A stretch of DNA of 64,000 bases, taken from the NCBI GenBank assembly GCA_016713005.1, contig JADJPY010000012.1:496001-560000 (forward strand), given 5' to 3'. Shown here piece by piece: positions 33,475-42,428 of the stretch (positions are counted from its first letter, which is position 1; every line of letters starts with the position of its first letter). A program made the translations under genes and the position numbers. This DNA is from Ramlibacter sp. GTDB taxonomy: Bacteria > Pseudomonadota > Gammaproteobacteria > Burkholderiales > Burkholderiaceae_C. The notes beneath the pieces are model-generated. The model saw nothing but the letters and a program-made list of their open reading frames with translations. It was not told the origin of the DNA and searched no databases.

Positions 33475-36400
33475 TCAACCCGGTTGCGCGGGCTGCTCGA
33501 AGGGCAGCTTGAGTTCCGCCAGGTCGCGGCGCGTCTCCACCAGCACCAGCGGCCCCTCGTCGATCACCACCACCGGTGGGCGCTCGCGCGGCACGTGCAC
33601 TGGTGCCGGTTCGGCGGCGATGGCGGCCTGCGCGGCCGCAATCTTCTGCGCGTCTGAATTGACCCATTGCAGGCCGGAGCTGGTGGCGACCGATTCCAGT
33701 TCGTCCAGCGGAAGCGCGTAGGCCTGAACCTTGGGCAGTCCGCGCGGCGCCACGGCTTGCGCCGCAGCGGGTGCGGGCGCGCGTGCGACTGCAGGTGCGG
33801 CAACGGGAGCAGCCACGGGTGCGGCGACCGGTGCAACGGGCGCAGCCACTTGTACTGGAACCGGCGCTGCCAATTCGGAAACTGGCTCCGCGTGGGCTGC
33901 GGAGGCGGCTTCGGCTACAGGGGCGGCAGCAGCCGGGGCGACCTGGCTGAAGTACGAACGCACCGGAGTGGCGTCGCTGTCGGCGGTGGTCTCTGCGGCG
34001 GGGGCAGTCGCAGCAGCGTCGGCGCCGGAGGCGTCGTCGCGGCGGGGCTCGCCACGTTCACCGCGTTCGCGGCGATCGCGCCCATCGCGTCCGTAGCGGT
34101 CACGTGAACGGCGCTCGCGTTGGCCTTCGCCGTTACCGCGGTCGCGCGATCCGTCACCGGAAGTGGCGTCGCCTTCGGTCTGGCCCGAGCTGGCCGCAGC
34201 CTGCGCGATGGCCGCATTGGCCGCGACGGCGGCGGCGTCAGCCAGCGTGTCCTGCGATGCCGGTTGGCCCTCGGTATTGCGGTCCCGACGGCCCTCGCCG
34301 CGCTCGCGCCGGCCTTCGCCGTTGCGTTCGCCACGTTCCCGGCGGCCCTCGCCCCGGGCTTCTCCACGACCCTCGCCACCGCGACCTTCGCCACGCGGCG
34401 GACGGTCGTTGCGCGGCTCCGCGCCATTGGGTGTGGCACCGGCGGTGTTCTCGGTCACATTGGCTTCGGCGCCTGGCGCGGCTTCGCGGCGGTCGCGCCC
34501 GCCACGATCGCCACGCTCACCCCTGCGGCCACCGTCGCGGTTGCCACGGGACTCGCCCTGGGGCGCGTCCGCGCGGTCACGGCGGCCTTCACCTCCGCGC
34601 TCGCCTCGGCCTTCGCCACCACGGTCTCCGCCGCGATCACCCCGGCGGCCACCACGGCCGCCACGGTCACCGCGTTCGCCACGGCCGCCGTCGCGGCGTT
34701 CATCCTTGCGTTCGTCCTTGCGCGGGCTGGCGGCTGCAGCAGGCGCAGCAGCAGCCGGAGCGGCTTCGGAGGAGCCGAACAGGCCCTTGAGCCAGCCCAT
34801 GAAGCCGCCGCTGGCGGGCGCCGGGGTTTGTGTCGCCACGGGTGCTGCCGGTGCGCGCGCCACCGGGGCGGTTGCCACGGGAGCCTCTGGACGCGGCGCA
34901 ACGACCGGCGCCGGTGCGTCGGGCAGCACACCCTTGATCACGGGTGTCTGCTTGTTGGTGGGTTCCTGGGAACGGCGCGTCACCGTGGTCGGGTCGGCGA
35001 TTTCCTCAGCCATCTTGTAGCTGGCGTCGATGTTGTCCAGTCGCGGGTCGTCGTGCTTGAGGCGTTCGAGCCGGTAGTTGGGTGTTTCCAGCGTCTTGTT
35101 GGGCACCATCAGCACGCTGATGCGCTGCTTGAACTCGATCTTGGCGATTTCGGTGCGCTTCTCGTTCAGCAGGAACGACGCCACTTCCACCGGCACCTGG
35201 CAGTGCACGGCGGCGGTGTTGTCCTTCATGGACTCTTCCTGGATGATGCGCAGGATCTGCAGCGCCGAGCTCTCGGTGTCGCGGATGTGGCCGGAGCCGC
35301 CGCAGCGCGGGCAGGGGATGGACGCACCTTCACTGAGCGCGGGCTTCAGGCGCTGGCGGCTCATCTCGAGCAGGCCGAACTTGCTGATGGAGCCGAACTG
35401 CACGCGGGCGCGGTCCTGGCGCAGCGCATCGCGCAGCCGATTCTCGACCTCGCGGCGGTTGCGCGACTCTTCCATGTCGATGAAGTCGATCACGATCAGG
35501 CCGCCCAGGTCGCGCAGGCGCATCTGGCGCGCCACCTCGTCGGCGGCCTCCAGGTTGGTGCGGGTGGCGGTTTCCTCGATGTCACCGCCCTTGATGGCGC
35601 GTGCGGAGTTCACGTCCACCGAGACCAGCGCCTCGGTGTGGTCGATCACGATGGCGCCGCCCGAGGGCAGCGTCACGGTGCGGGCGTAGGCCGACTCGAT
35701 CTGGTGTTCGATCTGGAAGCGGCTGAACAGCGGCGCGTCGTCCTTGTAGCGCTTGATGCGGGCGGCGTGCTCGGGCATCACATGCGAGACAAACTGGCTG
35801 GCCTGCTCGTAGATGTCGTCGGTGTCGATCAGGATGTCGCCGATGTCGCTGTTGAAATAGTCGCGGATGGCGCGAATCACCAGGCTGGACTCCTGGTAAA
35901 TCAGGAACGCGCCCTTGCCGTCCTTGCCGGCACCATCGATGGCGGACCAGAGCTTGAGCAGGTAATTCAGGTCCCACTGCAGCTCGGACGCGCTGCGCCC
36001 GATGCCGTTGGTGCGGGCAATGATGGACATGCCGTTGGGGTATTCCAGCTGGTCCATCGCCTCCTTGAGTTCGGCGCGGTCGTCGCCTTCGATGCGACGG
36101 CTGACGCCGCCGCCGCGCGGGTTGTTGGGCATCAGCACCACGTAGCGGCCCGCGAGGCTGACAAACGTGGTCAGCGCCGCGCCCTTGTTGCCGCGCTCTT
36201 CCTTTTCGACCTGGACCAGCAGCTCCTGGCCTTCGCGGATGACGTCCTTGATGGTCGCCTGGCTGGGCGGCGTGTTGCCCTGGAAGAACTGGCGGGAGAT
36301 TTCCTTGAAAGGCAGAAAGCCGTGGCGGTCCTCACCGTAATCCACGAAGCAGGCTTCCAGACTGGGCTCGACGCGCGTGACGACGGCCTTGTAGATGTTG

Positions 36401-36516
36401 CCCTTGCGCTGTTCGCGCCCCTCGATCTCGATCTCGTAGTCGAGCAGCTTCTGGCCGTCGACGATGGCCAGGCGGCGCTCTTCAGGCTGCGTGGCGTTGA
36501 TCAGCATCCGTTTCAT
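33475..36516 (-). CDS. rne: Ribonuclease E (Rne/Rng family)
   Basis: 1013 residues from ATG 36516 with AAGGA eight bases upstream. The catalytic half (about 1-520) contains the S1 domain (KAVVTRVEPSLEACFVDYG), the 5' sensor and DNase-I-like region with VSVDVNSARAIKGG and IVIDFIDME, and the zinc-link CPRCGGSGH. A short amphipathic helix, GGFMGWLKGLFGS, may anchor it to the membrane. About 620-870 is a long Arg/Gly/Asp/Glu-rich disordered scaffold, followed by an Ala/Pro/Val-rich stretch and a conserved C-terminal segment (LPLDELESVATSSGLQWV). It initiates mRNA decay and processes rRNA and tRNA. The long 5' region may carry autoregulation. Confidence 0.95.
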   Translation of the reverse strand: MKRMLINATQPEERRLAIVDGQKLLDYEIEIEGREQRKGNIYKAVVTRVEPSLEACFVDYGEDRHGFLPFKEISRQFFQGNTPPSQATIKDVIREGQELLVQVEKEERGNKGAALTTFVSLAGRYVVLMPNNPRGGGVSRRIEGDDRAELKEAMDQLEYPNGMSIIARTNGIGRSASELQWDLNYLLKLWSAIDGAGKDGKGAFLIYQESSLVIRAIRDYFNSDIGDILIDTDDIYEQASQFVSHVMPEHAARIKRYKDDAPLFSRFQIEHQIESAYARTVTLPSGGAIVIDHTEALVSVDVNSARAIKGGDIEETATRTNLEAADEVARQMRLRDLGGLIVIDFIDMEESRNRREVENRLRDALRQDRARVQFGSISKFGLLEMSRQRLKPALSEGASIPCPRCGGSGHIRDTESSALQILRIIQEESMKDNTAAVHCQVPVEVASFLLNEKRTEIAKIEFKQRISVLMVPNKTLETPNYRLERLKHDDPRLDNIDASYKMAEEIADPTTVTRRSQEPTNKQTPVIKGVLPDAPAPVVAPRPEAPVATAPVARAPAAPVATQTPAPASGGFMGWLKGLFGSSEAAPAAAAPAAAASPRKDERKDERRDGGRGERGDRGGRGGRRGDRGGDRGGEGRGERGGEGRRDRADAPQGESRGNRDGGRRGERGDRGGRDRREAAPGAEANVTENTAGATPNGAEPRNDRPPRGEGRGGEGRGEARGEGRRERGERNGEGRRERGEGRRDRNTEGQPASQDTLADAAAVAANAAIAQAAASSGQTEGDATSGDGSRDRGNGEGQRERRSRDRYGRDGRDRRERGERGEPRRDDASGADAAATAPAAETTADSDATPVRSYFSQVAPAAAAPVAEAASAAHAEPVSELAAPVPVQVAAPVAPVAAPVAAPVAAPAVARAPAPAAAQAVAPRGLPKVQAYALPLDELESVATSSGLQWVNSDAQKIAAAQAAIAAEPAPVHVPRERPPVVVIDEGPLVLVETRRDLAELKLPFEQPAQPG

Positions 36517-37016
36517 GATGCATTCCTTTGCTCAAAACATCACAGGCCCTGGATGGGCCAACGATGCCGCAGCTGACGCGAACCGAAACGGGAGGGAATT
36601 GCCGGATTACCTTGCGGGCCGCAAAAAGGGCTCGCGAGGCAGGGGCGCGGGGATGGGGGCGAGTGCCACGGGGCTCTGGCGCGCAGCGCAATGCGCCGCA
36701 TCCAGTCCGGCTCGGGCTTGTATCAGGAGCACGACCACGCCAGTGCCCGGGGCCATGAGCCACCGCAAGCAGACATGAAAGAGCGCCATCAACACAATCG
36801 TTCTCGCCTTGATCCGTTCACAAGCCTGAGGCTTGCGAAATTGGGTATTCCGTAAATGTTTCAGTGCGTCGGCTTGACCCGGCAGGCTGCCCGCCACGCG
36901 CGGCGAAGGCCTTGCGTTTGCGGGCAATGCACCGGATGGCATCGACCTTCCAGCGTGGGCAGTGAGGGTGTGTGGAATAAACTCCAGACAAATCAATCAC
37001 TTACAGCGTCACGCTA
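36517..37016. other. 500-bp divergent intergenic region, rne/rluC
   Basis: No gene I can support lies here. It holds both 5' leaders. A 6-bp hairpin CAAGCC-TGA-GGCTTG is at 36821-36835, and several GC-rich inverted segments lie on the rne side. I did not find a promoter with good -35 and -10 matches in either direction. The rne leader is expected to be structured because RNase E commonly regulates its own mRNA. Confidence 0.5.
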
Positions 37017-38021
37017 GTGAAACACATTATAGGGGTCCCGCAAACCCCCGCAAGAGCCGAGGTGAAATCAGTCACGGTGGATGCCGGATCCGCCGGCCAG
37101 CGGCTGGACAACTTCCTGATCCGCGAACTCAAGGGCGTGCCCAAGACGCATGTCTACCGCATCATCCGCTCGGGCGAGGTTCGGGTGAACAAGGGGCGTG
37201 CGTCTGCCGAGACCCGGGTTCAGGAGGGCGACGTGATCCGGGTCCCGCCGGTGCGCACGTCTGAGGCGGCGCAGGACAAGCTGGAGCGGCCCGCCCCGCC
37301 GCGCGAGTTCCCGCTGCTTATGGAAGACGATCACCTGATTGCCATCGACAAGCCCTCCGGCGTGGCGGTGCACGGGGGCAGCGGGGTGAGTTTTGGCGTG
37401 ATCGAGCAGTTGCGACAGGCGCGCCCGCAGGCAAGGTTCCTGGAACTGGTGCACCGGCTGGACCGGGAGACCTCAGGCATCCTGCTGGTTGCCTGCAGGC
37501 GGTCCGCCCTGGTGAAGCTGCAAGACCAGTTCCGCGAGCGCGAAACCGGCAAAACCTACCTGGCCCTGGTGCTGGGCGCGTGGCCGCAGCGGCTGAAGGT
37601 GATCGACCAGCCGCTGCACAAATACCTGCAAGCGGGCGCACCGGGCGCGCCCGGCACCGGCGAGCGCCGCGTCAAGGTGGTGGGCAAGGACGACCCGGAT
37701 GGCCAGCGGGCGGTCACGCTGGTGAAGGTGGCGACCCGGTTCGACGGATTCACGCTGCTCGAGGTGACCATCAAGACAGGGCGCACCCACCAGATCCGCG
37801 TGCACCTGGCCTCGGCTGGCCATCCCATTGCCGGGGACGACAAATACGGCGACTTCGAGCAGAACAAGGCGCTTCAGCGCCAGGGCCTGCGGCGCATGTT
37901 CCTGCATGCGTGGCGGTTACAGTTCGACCATCCGGGCAGCGGCGAGCGCGTATCGCTCCAGGCCCCCCTGCCAACCGAGCTACAGACCTTCGTTGACCAT
38001 GTCCCGACCGCGCCAGTTTGA
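37017..38021 (+). CDS. rluC: 23S rRNA pseudouridine synthase RluC
   Basis: 334 residues from GTG 37017; GTG 37062 is an alternative that removes 15 residues. The S4-like N-terminal domain (GQRLDNFLIRELKGVPKTHVYRIIRSGEVRVNKGR) precedes the catalytic domain with HRLDRETSG containing the essential Asp. C-terminal GRTHQIRVHLASAGHPIAGDDKYG is typical of the RluA/C/D family. Adjacency to rne supports RluC, which modifies U955, U2504 and U2580 in E. coli. The HAD gene overlaps its end by 23 bp. Confidence 0.93.
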   Translation: MKHIIGVPQTPARAEVKSVTVDAGSAGQRLDNFLIRELKGVPKTHVYRIIRSGEVRVNKGRASAETRVQEGDVIRVPPVRTSEAAQDKLERPAPPREFPLLMEDDHLIAIDKPSGVAVHGGSGVSFGVIEQLRQARPQARFLELVHRLDRETSGILLVACRRSALVKLQDQFRERETGKTYLALVLGAWPQRLKVIDQPLHKYLQAGAPGAPGTGERRVKVVGKDDPDGQRAVTLVKVATRFDGFTLLEVTIKTGRTHQIRVHLASAGHPIAGDDKYGDFEQNKALQRQGLRRMFLHAWRLQFDHPGSGERVSLQAPLPTELQTFVDHVPTAPV

Positions 38022-38661
38022 CCTCATCGCCTTCGACTGGGATGGCACGCTGTTTGACTCCACGAAGATCATCGTGCGCTGCATCCAGCGCGCCGTGGCC
38101 GATGTGGGCGGCACGGTGCCGGATGACCGCGCAGCCGCCTACGTGATCGGCCTGGGGCTGATGCAGGCACTGGCCCATGCCGCGCCGGATGTGCCAAAGG
38201 AAAAATACCCCGAATTGGGGAATCGCTACCGGCACCACTACCTGCAGCACCGAAACGACCTCAGCCTGTTTGACGGCGTGCTGCCCATGATGGCCGCGTT
38301 GCGCGGTCGCCAGCATCTGCTGGCGGTCGCCACGGGCAAGAGCCGTCACGGCCTGGACGACGCGCTGCATGCGGTTGAGCTCAAGGGCATGTTTGACGGC
38401 TCCCGCACCGCCGACGAGACTGCCGGCAAGCCCGACCCGCGCATGCTGGTGGAGCTGATGGCGGAGTTTGGCGTGCCGCCGCAGCGCACGCTGATGATCG
38501 GGGACACCACGCACGACCTGCAGATGGCGCTGAACGCCGGCTGCGCCAGCGTCGGCGTGAGCTACGGAGCGCACGAGCCCGAGGCTTTTCATGCGCTGGG
38601 GCCGCGCGTGGTGGTCCACTCGGTGGCCGAGCTTCAGGGCTGGCTGTCGGAGCATGCCTGA
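37999..38661 (+). CDS. HAD-IA family hydrolase (phosphoglycolate-phosphatase-like)
   Basis: 220 residues from ATG 37999, overlapping rluC by 23 bp. HAD motifs: I, FDWDGTLFDS (nucleophile Asp); II, AVATGKSRHG; III, K in AGKPDPRM; IV, IGDTTHDLQMA. A helical cap lies between I and II. The substrate is unknown; pyrophosphatase or phosphoglycolate phosphatase are usual guesses for this neighbourhood. Translation is probably coupled to rluC. Confidence 0.88.
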   Translation: MSRPRQFDLIAFDWDGTLFDSTKIIVRCIQRAVADVGGTVPDDRAAAYVIGLGLMQALAHAAPDVPKEKYPELGNRYRHHYLQHRNDLSLFDGVLPMMAALRGRQHLLAVATGKSRHGLDDALHAVELKGMFDGSRTADETAGKPDPRMLVELMAEFGVPPQRTLMIGDTTHDLQMALNAGCASVGVSYGAHEPEAFHALGPRVVVHSVAELQGWLSEHA

Positions 38662-38670
38662 GAGGTTGCC

Positions 38671-39039
38671 GTGTCCGAGGCATTGATCCCCCTGTGCTCC
38701 AGCGCCGAGCTGGTCGACGGCGGCGACGCCGTGCCGTTTGATGTGGTCCACGCGGGCGAGACCTGCCGGGCGTTTGCCATCCGCTTTGAAGGCCGGGTCC
38801 ACGCCTACCTGAACCGCTGCGCCCATGTCGCCATGGAGATGGACTACCAGCCCAACCGTTTTTTCGACGATTCCGGCCGCTGGCTCCTGTGCGCCACGCA
38901 TGGCGCTGCGTACGCGCCGGACACGGGCGCCTGCGCCGGCGGACCCTGCCGCGGCGGGCTGGTGCGGATCACCCTGTCGGAGAGCGGGGGTGTGGTGCAC
39001 TGGCATACTGCCTGGAACCTGTCACCCATCGAGTTCTGA
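38671..39039 (+). CDS. Rieske 2Fe-2S domain protein
   Basis: 122 residues from GTG 38671. The ligands are CAH and C-x2-H (CATH), spaced as in Rieske ferredoxins. The intervening loop FFDDSGRWLLCATHGAAYAPDTG is typical. It is a small soluble electron-transfer protein with unknown partner. It sits between the HAD hydrolase (9-bp gap) and the S49 peptidase (1-bp gap), a common arrangement downstream of rluC in Burkholderiales. Confidence 0.88.
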   Translation: MSEALIPLCSSAELVDGGDAVPFDVVHAGETCRAFAIRFEGRVHAYLNRCAHVAMEMDYQPNRFFDDSGRWLLCATHGAAYAPDTGACAGGPCRGGLVRITLSESGGVVHWHTAWNLSPIEF

Positions 39040-39040
39040 A

Positions 39041-40078
39041 ATGAGCACCCCCGAAACACCAGACACCGGGAATTTTGAGAATAATCCGGCTGCAGCCCCC
39101 GTCCAGCCTGATCAACCCGCTACAAAATCAATAGCAGATGCCGCGCCGGCCAGCGCGCCCGGCTGGGAACGGGCGACGCTGGAGAAGCTGGCGTTCGCGG
39201 CACTGGAAGAACAAAAGACGCAGCGCCGCTGGAAGCTGTACACCCGCCTTGCCTGGTTCGCGCTGATCCTGATCACCGTCTGGGCGGTCGCCCTGCGCAC
39301 GCCGTCGGCCGACAAGTCCAAGCCGCACACGGCCGTGGTCGAAATCCGCGGGGAGATTGCGGCCGGCACCGAGGCCGGCGCCGAGGCCATCGTGGCGGCG
39401 CTGCGCAGTGCCTTTGAGGACGAGGGGGCCCGTGCCATCGTGCTGCTGATCAACTCGCCCGGCGGCAGCCCGGTGCAGGCCGGGATCATCAACGACGAGA
39501 TCCGCCGTCTCAAGGCCATCCACAAGAAGCCGGTGTATGCCGTGGTCGAGGAGATGTGCGCCTCCGCCGCGTACTACATCGCTGTTGCCGCCGACACCAT
39601 CTACGTGGACAAGGCCAGCATCGTGGGCAGCATTGGCGTGCTGATGGACGGTTTTGGCTTCACCGGGCTGATGGAGAAGCTGGGCGTGGAGCGCCGCCTC
39701 ATGACGGCCGGCGAAAACAAGGGCTTCCTGGATCCTTTCAGCCCGCAGAGCGAAAAGCACCGGGCTCTGGCGCAGGTGATGCTGGACCAGATCCACGCGC
39801 AGTTCATTGACGTGGTCAAGAAGGGCCGCGGCAAGCGGCTCAAGGAAACGCCGGAGACGTTCAGTGGCCTCTTCTGGAGTGGCCAGCAGGCGGTCGAAAA
39901 CGGCCTGGTCGACAAGTTCGGCAACCTGGACTACGTGGCCCGCGAAGTCGTCAAGGCCGAGGACCTGGTGGACTACACCCGTCGCGAAAACGTGGCCGAG
40001 CGGCTGGCCAAGCGGTTTGGCGCGGCCGTGGGCGAGGGCGCGGTCAGGGCGATGAAGTCGGCGCCGTCGCTGCGCTGA
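39041..40078 (+). CDS. S49-family signal-peptide-peptidase-like protease (SppA/SohB type)
   Basis: 345 residues from ATG 39041, one base after the Rieske stop. A 65-residue polar N-terminal region precedes one transmembrane helix (LAWFALILITVWAVAL, about 70-85) and the ClpP-like protease domain. The nucleophile Ser is in EEMCASAAYYIA, where most relatives have SGGYY. The general-base Lys fits ENKGFLDPF. It degrades membrane-associated peptides in the related enzymes. Residues 14-33 of the polar region are encoded by a copy of the 58-bp repeat. Confidence 0.88.
   Translation: MSTPETPDTGNFENNPAAAPVQPDQPATKSIADAAPASAPGWERATLEKLAFAALEEQKTQRRWKLYTRLAWFALILITVWAVALRTPSADKSKPHTAVVEIRGEIAAGTEAGAEAIVAALRSAFEDEGARAIVLLINSPGGSPVQAGIINDEIRRLKAIHKKPVYAVVEEMCASAAYYIAVAADTIYVDKASIVGSIGVLMDGFGFTGLMEKLGVERRLMTAGENKGFLDPFSPQSEKHRALAQVMLDQIHAQFIDVVKKGRGKRLKETPETFSGLFWSGQQAVENGLVDKFGNLDYVAREVVKAEDLVDYTRRENVAERLAKRFGAAVGEGAVRAMKSAPSLR
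39079..39139 (+). repeat. 58-bp palindromic repeat family, copy 6 (inside S49 gene)
   Basis: CCGGCTGCAGCCCCCGTCC, a variable middle, CCCGCTACAAAATCAATAGCAGAT. It is in frame, encoding the flexible segment at residues 14-33 (rich in Pro, Ala and Gln) before the membrane helix. Confidence 0.8.
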
Positions 40079-40093
40079 ACGGCGCTTGCGGGC

Positions 40094-40855
40094 CTAGCGG
40101 CCCAGTGCAAAGACCGCTGGCGTGCTGTTGTCCAGAGGGCAGGGCAATGGCTTCCAGGCCTTGACGTCGCGGCTGGCGCAGCGCCCGCCAGCCAGTGTCA
40201 GGCCCGTGCCGGTGGCGACGCGGGTGTTGTGCTGCAGCGTCTTCATCAGCGCCTCCCACAGCGCCAGGTTGCGGTAGGGCGTCTCGATGAACAGCTGGGT
40301 TTGGCCGGTGCGCAACGCCAGCGCCTCCAGCTCGCGGATGCGCTGTGCGCGCGCCACTCCGTCGACCGGCAGGTAACCGACAAAAGCGAAGTTCTGGCCG
40401 TTCAGGCCGCTGGCGGCCAGCGCCAGCAGCAGCGACACCGGACCGACCAGGGGGACCACCGGCACGCCCAGCTCGTGCGCGGCCCGCACCACCGAACTGC
40501 CGGGGTCGGCGATGGCGGGCATGCCGGCCTCGCTGACCAGGCCGATGTCGCGCCCGGCCAGCGCCGGCGCCAGCAGGGGCGAGGCATCAAAGCCGCCTGC
40601 CGCGTGGTCGCCTTTCTTGTGCACGCCGTGGGGCAGTTCCGCCAGGCTGAGTTCCTGGAGGGGGCGGGCCAGGGCATGCACTGCATCCACGCGCTTGAGG
40701 TAGGCACGGGTGGATTTGGCGTTCTCGCAAATCCAGTCGGTCAGCCGCGCTGCGGTGCGCAGTGTGTGGTCCGGCAGCACGTCGGACAGCGGGGCTTGCG
40801 TGTCGCAGCCAAAGTCCAGCGGCGCCGGGACCAGAAACAGGGTGCCGGGGGTCAC
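40094..40855 (-). CDS. RsmI-like SAM-dependent methyltransferase
   Basis: 253 residues from GTG 40855, overlapping the Maf stop by four bases. It belongs to the tetrapyrrole-methylase fold class: ENAKSTRAYLKR, LVSEAGMPAIADPGSSVVRAAHELGVPVVPLVGPVSLLLALAASGLNGQNFAFVGYLP, and FIETPYRN. These match RsmI relatives that methylate the 2'-OH of C1402 in 16S rRNA. The length and divergent N-terminus suggest a paralogue rather than canonical RsmI. Confidence 0.83.
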   Translation of the reverse strand: MTPGTLFLVPAPLDFGCDTQAPLSDVLPDHTLRTAARLTDWICENAKSTRAYLKRVDAVHALARPLQELSLAELPHGVHKKGDHAAGGFDASPLLAPALAGRDIGLVSEAGMPAIADPGSSVVRAAHELGVPVVPLVGPVSLLLALAASGLNGQNFAFVGYLPVDGVARAQRIRELEALALRTGQTQLFIETPYRNLALWEALMKTLQHNTRVATGTGLTLAGGRCASRDVKAWKPLPCPLDNSTPAVFALGR

Positions 40856-41445
40856 AGCAACCTCACACCGGCGGCGCGCAGCAGGCGCGCGGTGCGGATC
40901 AGCGGCAGCCCGACCAGCGCGGTCGGGTCGTCGTTGTCGATGCGCTCCAGCAGCGCAATGCCCAGGCCTTCGCTCTTGGCGCTGCCGGCGCAGTCATAGG
41001 GTTGTTCGGCGCGCAGATAGGTTTCAATTTCGTTGTCATCCAGGTCGCGAAAGACGACGCGCACAGGCGCCAGCTCCATCTGCGCGAAGCCGCTTTCCAC
41101 GCAGACCACCGCCACGGCGGTGTGGAAGATGACCGTTTGGCCACGCATGCGCCGAAGCTGCGCGGTGGCGCGCTCGTGTGTGCCGGGCTTGCCCAGCGGC
41201 TCGCCCGCCAGGTCGGCGACCTGGTCTGAACCGATCACGACCGCACCGGGGTGGCGTGCGGCCACCTCGCGCGCCTTGGCCCATGCCAGCCGGCCGGCCA
41301 GATCGCCCGGCAATTCACCCGGGCGCGGTGTCTCGTCGACGTCGGGCGCCACGGTTTCAAAGCCGATGTGCAGGCGCGACAGGAGCTCATTGCGGTAGCG
41401 GGAGGTCGAACCCAGGATCAGCGGGCGTGGGGCAACAGGCGTCAT
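40852..41445 (-). CDS. Maf-family nucleotide pyrophosphatase (YceF-like)
   Basis: 197 residues. The Maf start LILGSTSRYRNELLSRL, ESD-like DVDETPRPGE, IGSDQVADLAGEPLGKPGTHERA and YDCAGSAKSEGLGIALLERI all match YceF, a 7-methyl-GTP pyrophosphatase. It is divergent from the yceD-rpmF operon, the same neighbourhood as in E. coli. The RsmI-like gene follows with a 4-bp overlap. Confidence 0.92.
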   Translation of the reverse strand: MTPVAPRPLILGSTSRYRNELLSRLHIGFETVAPDVDETPRPGELPGDLAGRLAWAKAREVAARHPGAVVIGSDQVADLAGEPLGKPGTHERATAQLRRMRGQTVIFHTAVAVVCVESGFAQMELAPVRVVFRDLDDNEIETYLRAEQPYDCAGSAKSEGLGIALLERIDNDDPTALVGLPLIRTARLLRAAGVRLL

Positions 41446-41471
41446 GGCCTGATTCTCTTACACTGCCCTGC

Positions 41472-42020
41472 ATGACGCCCGCCGGCAACCCCGCCCATCT
41501 GGACGTGCAGGCCTTTGCCCGCACAGGGGGTGACCTGTCCGGCCAAACCCCGCTGGAGTTGTACCCGCGTCTGCAGGCGGAAGCTTGTGGCCCCGCGCCG
41601 GATGCCCCGGTGCGGTGGCAGGCGAGCGGCGAGTTGCGCGCTGCCACCGGCGGCCAGGACCAGGTCTGGCTGCGCCTGCGCGCGCAGGCGCGGCTGCCGA
41701 TGGTGTGCCAGCGCTGCCTGCTGCCCATGGAGGCGGTGCTGGTCGTGGACCGTGCTTTTCGATTTGTGGCCGATGAGGCGCTGGCTTTGGCCGAGGACGA
41801 CGAGTCTGAGGAAGACCTGCTGGTGCTGAGCCGGCGCTTTGACCTTTCTGCGCTGATCGAGGATGAACTGTTGCTCGCGCTGCCCGTGGTACCGCGACAC
41901 GACCAATGCCCCGTTGAAGTGAAGTTAGCGGTCGCTGACGAAGATTTCGAACGTTCATTGCAGGACAAGCCCAGCCCGTTCGCCGCCCTTCGAGGGCTGT
42001 CGAACGGAAAAAGCAATTGA
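41472..42020 (+). CDS. yceD: YceD-family protein (DUF177)
   Basis: 182 residues from ATG 41472; frames opening further upstream are antisense to the Maf gene. The conserved CQRCLLPM pair of cysteines and the acidic C-terminal stretch (EDDESEEDLL, LIEDELLLALP) define DUF177. YceD has been linked to 23S rRNA accumulation, and it nearly always precedes rpmF, as here, 129 bp before it. Confidence 0.9.
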   Translation: MTPAGNPAHLDVQAFARTGGDLSGQTPLELYPRLQAEACGPAPDAPVRWQASGELRAATGGQDQVWLRLRAQARLPMVCQRCLLPMEAVLVVDRAFRFVADEALALAEDDESEEDLLVLSRRFDLSALIEDELLLALPVVPRHDQCPVEVKLAVADEDFERSLQDKPSPFAALRGLSNGKSN

Positions 42021-42036
42021 ATCAATGGCTTGGGCT

Positions 42037-42042
42037 ATAATC
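42037..42042 (+). promoter_or_regulatory. -10 element of the rpmF-plsX-fab operon promoter
   Basis: A perfect TATAAT at 42037-42042, just downstream of the yceD stop and 107 bp before rpmF. No good -35 sits at 16-18 bp, so activity depends on context. Transcription would start near 42049, leaving a leader of about 100 nt. Confidence 0.5.
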
Positions 42043-42149
42043 ATGGGCTTCGCGCCAGACTGGCCCTTGCAGGCGGCGCGCAACCTGTTTCCAAACCACC
42101 ACCGGGTGCCGCACATGCGGTCGGCGCCCCTCAAGTCCAGGAGCCCGTC

Positions 42150-42332
42150 ATGGCCGTCCAGCAAAACAAGAAGTCGCCGTCCAAGCGCGGCATGCACCGT
42201 TCGCACAACGCCCTCAATGTGCCGGGTCTGGCTGTCGAGCCGACGACGGGCGAAACCCACCTGCGCCACCACATCAGCCCGACCGGTTTTTACCGTGGCC
42301 GCAAGGTGGTCAAGACCAAGTCAGAAGCCTGA
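42150..42332 (+). CDS. rpmF: 50S ribosomal protein L32
   Basis: 60 residues from ATG 42150 with CAGGAG upstream. The start AVQQNKKSPSKRGMHRSHNAL is the L32 signature, and the C-terminus KVVKTKSEA is basic. It lies between yceD and plsX, as in most proteobacteria, linking ribosome and lipid synthesis. The zinc-binding Cys of some L32 forms are absent here. Confidence 0.97.
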   Translation: MAVQQNKKSPSKRGMHRSHNALNVPGLAVEPTTGETHLRHHISPTGFYRGRKVVKTKSEA

Positions 42333-42428
42333 ACCAGCTTTTGCTCCCGGGGCCCGGCGCTGCGCATGCGTGGCAACGGGCCTTTGTCTTGATGCCCGCC
42401 TGATCCGGCAGATTGCGCTGATCTTTTC

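Noticed and set aside
34120..36576. Very long open frame (818 codons) on the plus strand opposite rne
   Set aside because: It lies wholly antisense to the Arg/Gly-rich and catalytic parts of RNase E, has no domain pattern, and is explained by GC-rich codon bias.
36464..36778. Short plus-strand frame near the rne start
   Set aside because: It overlaps the rne start in antisense, lacks a ribosome site and looks like GC-biased leader sequence.
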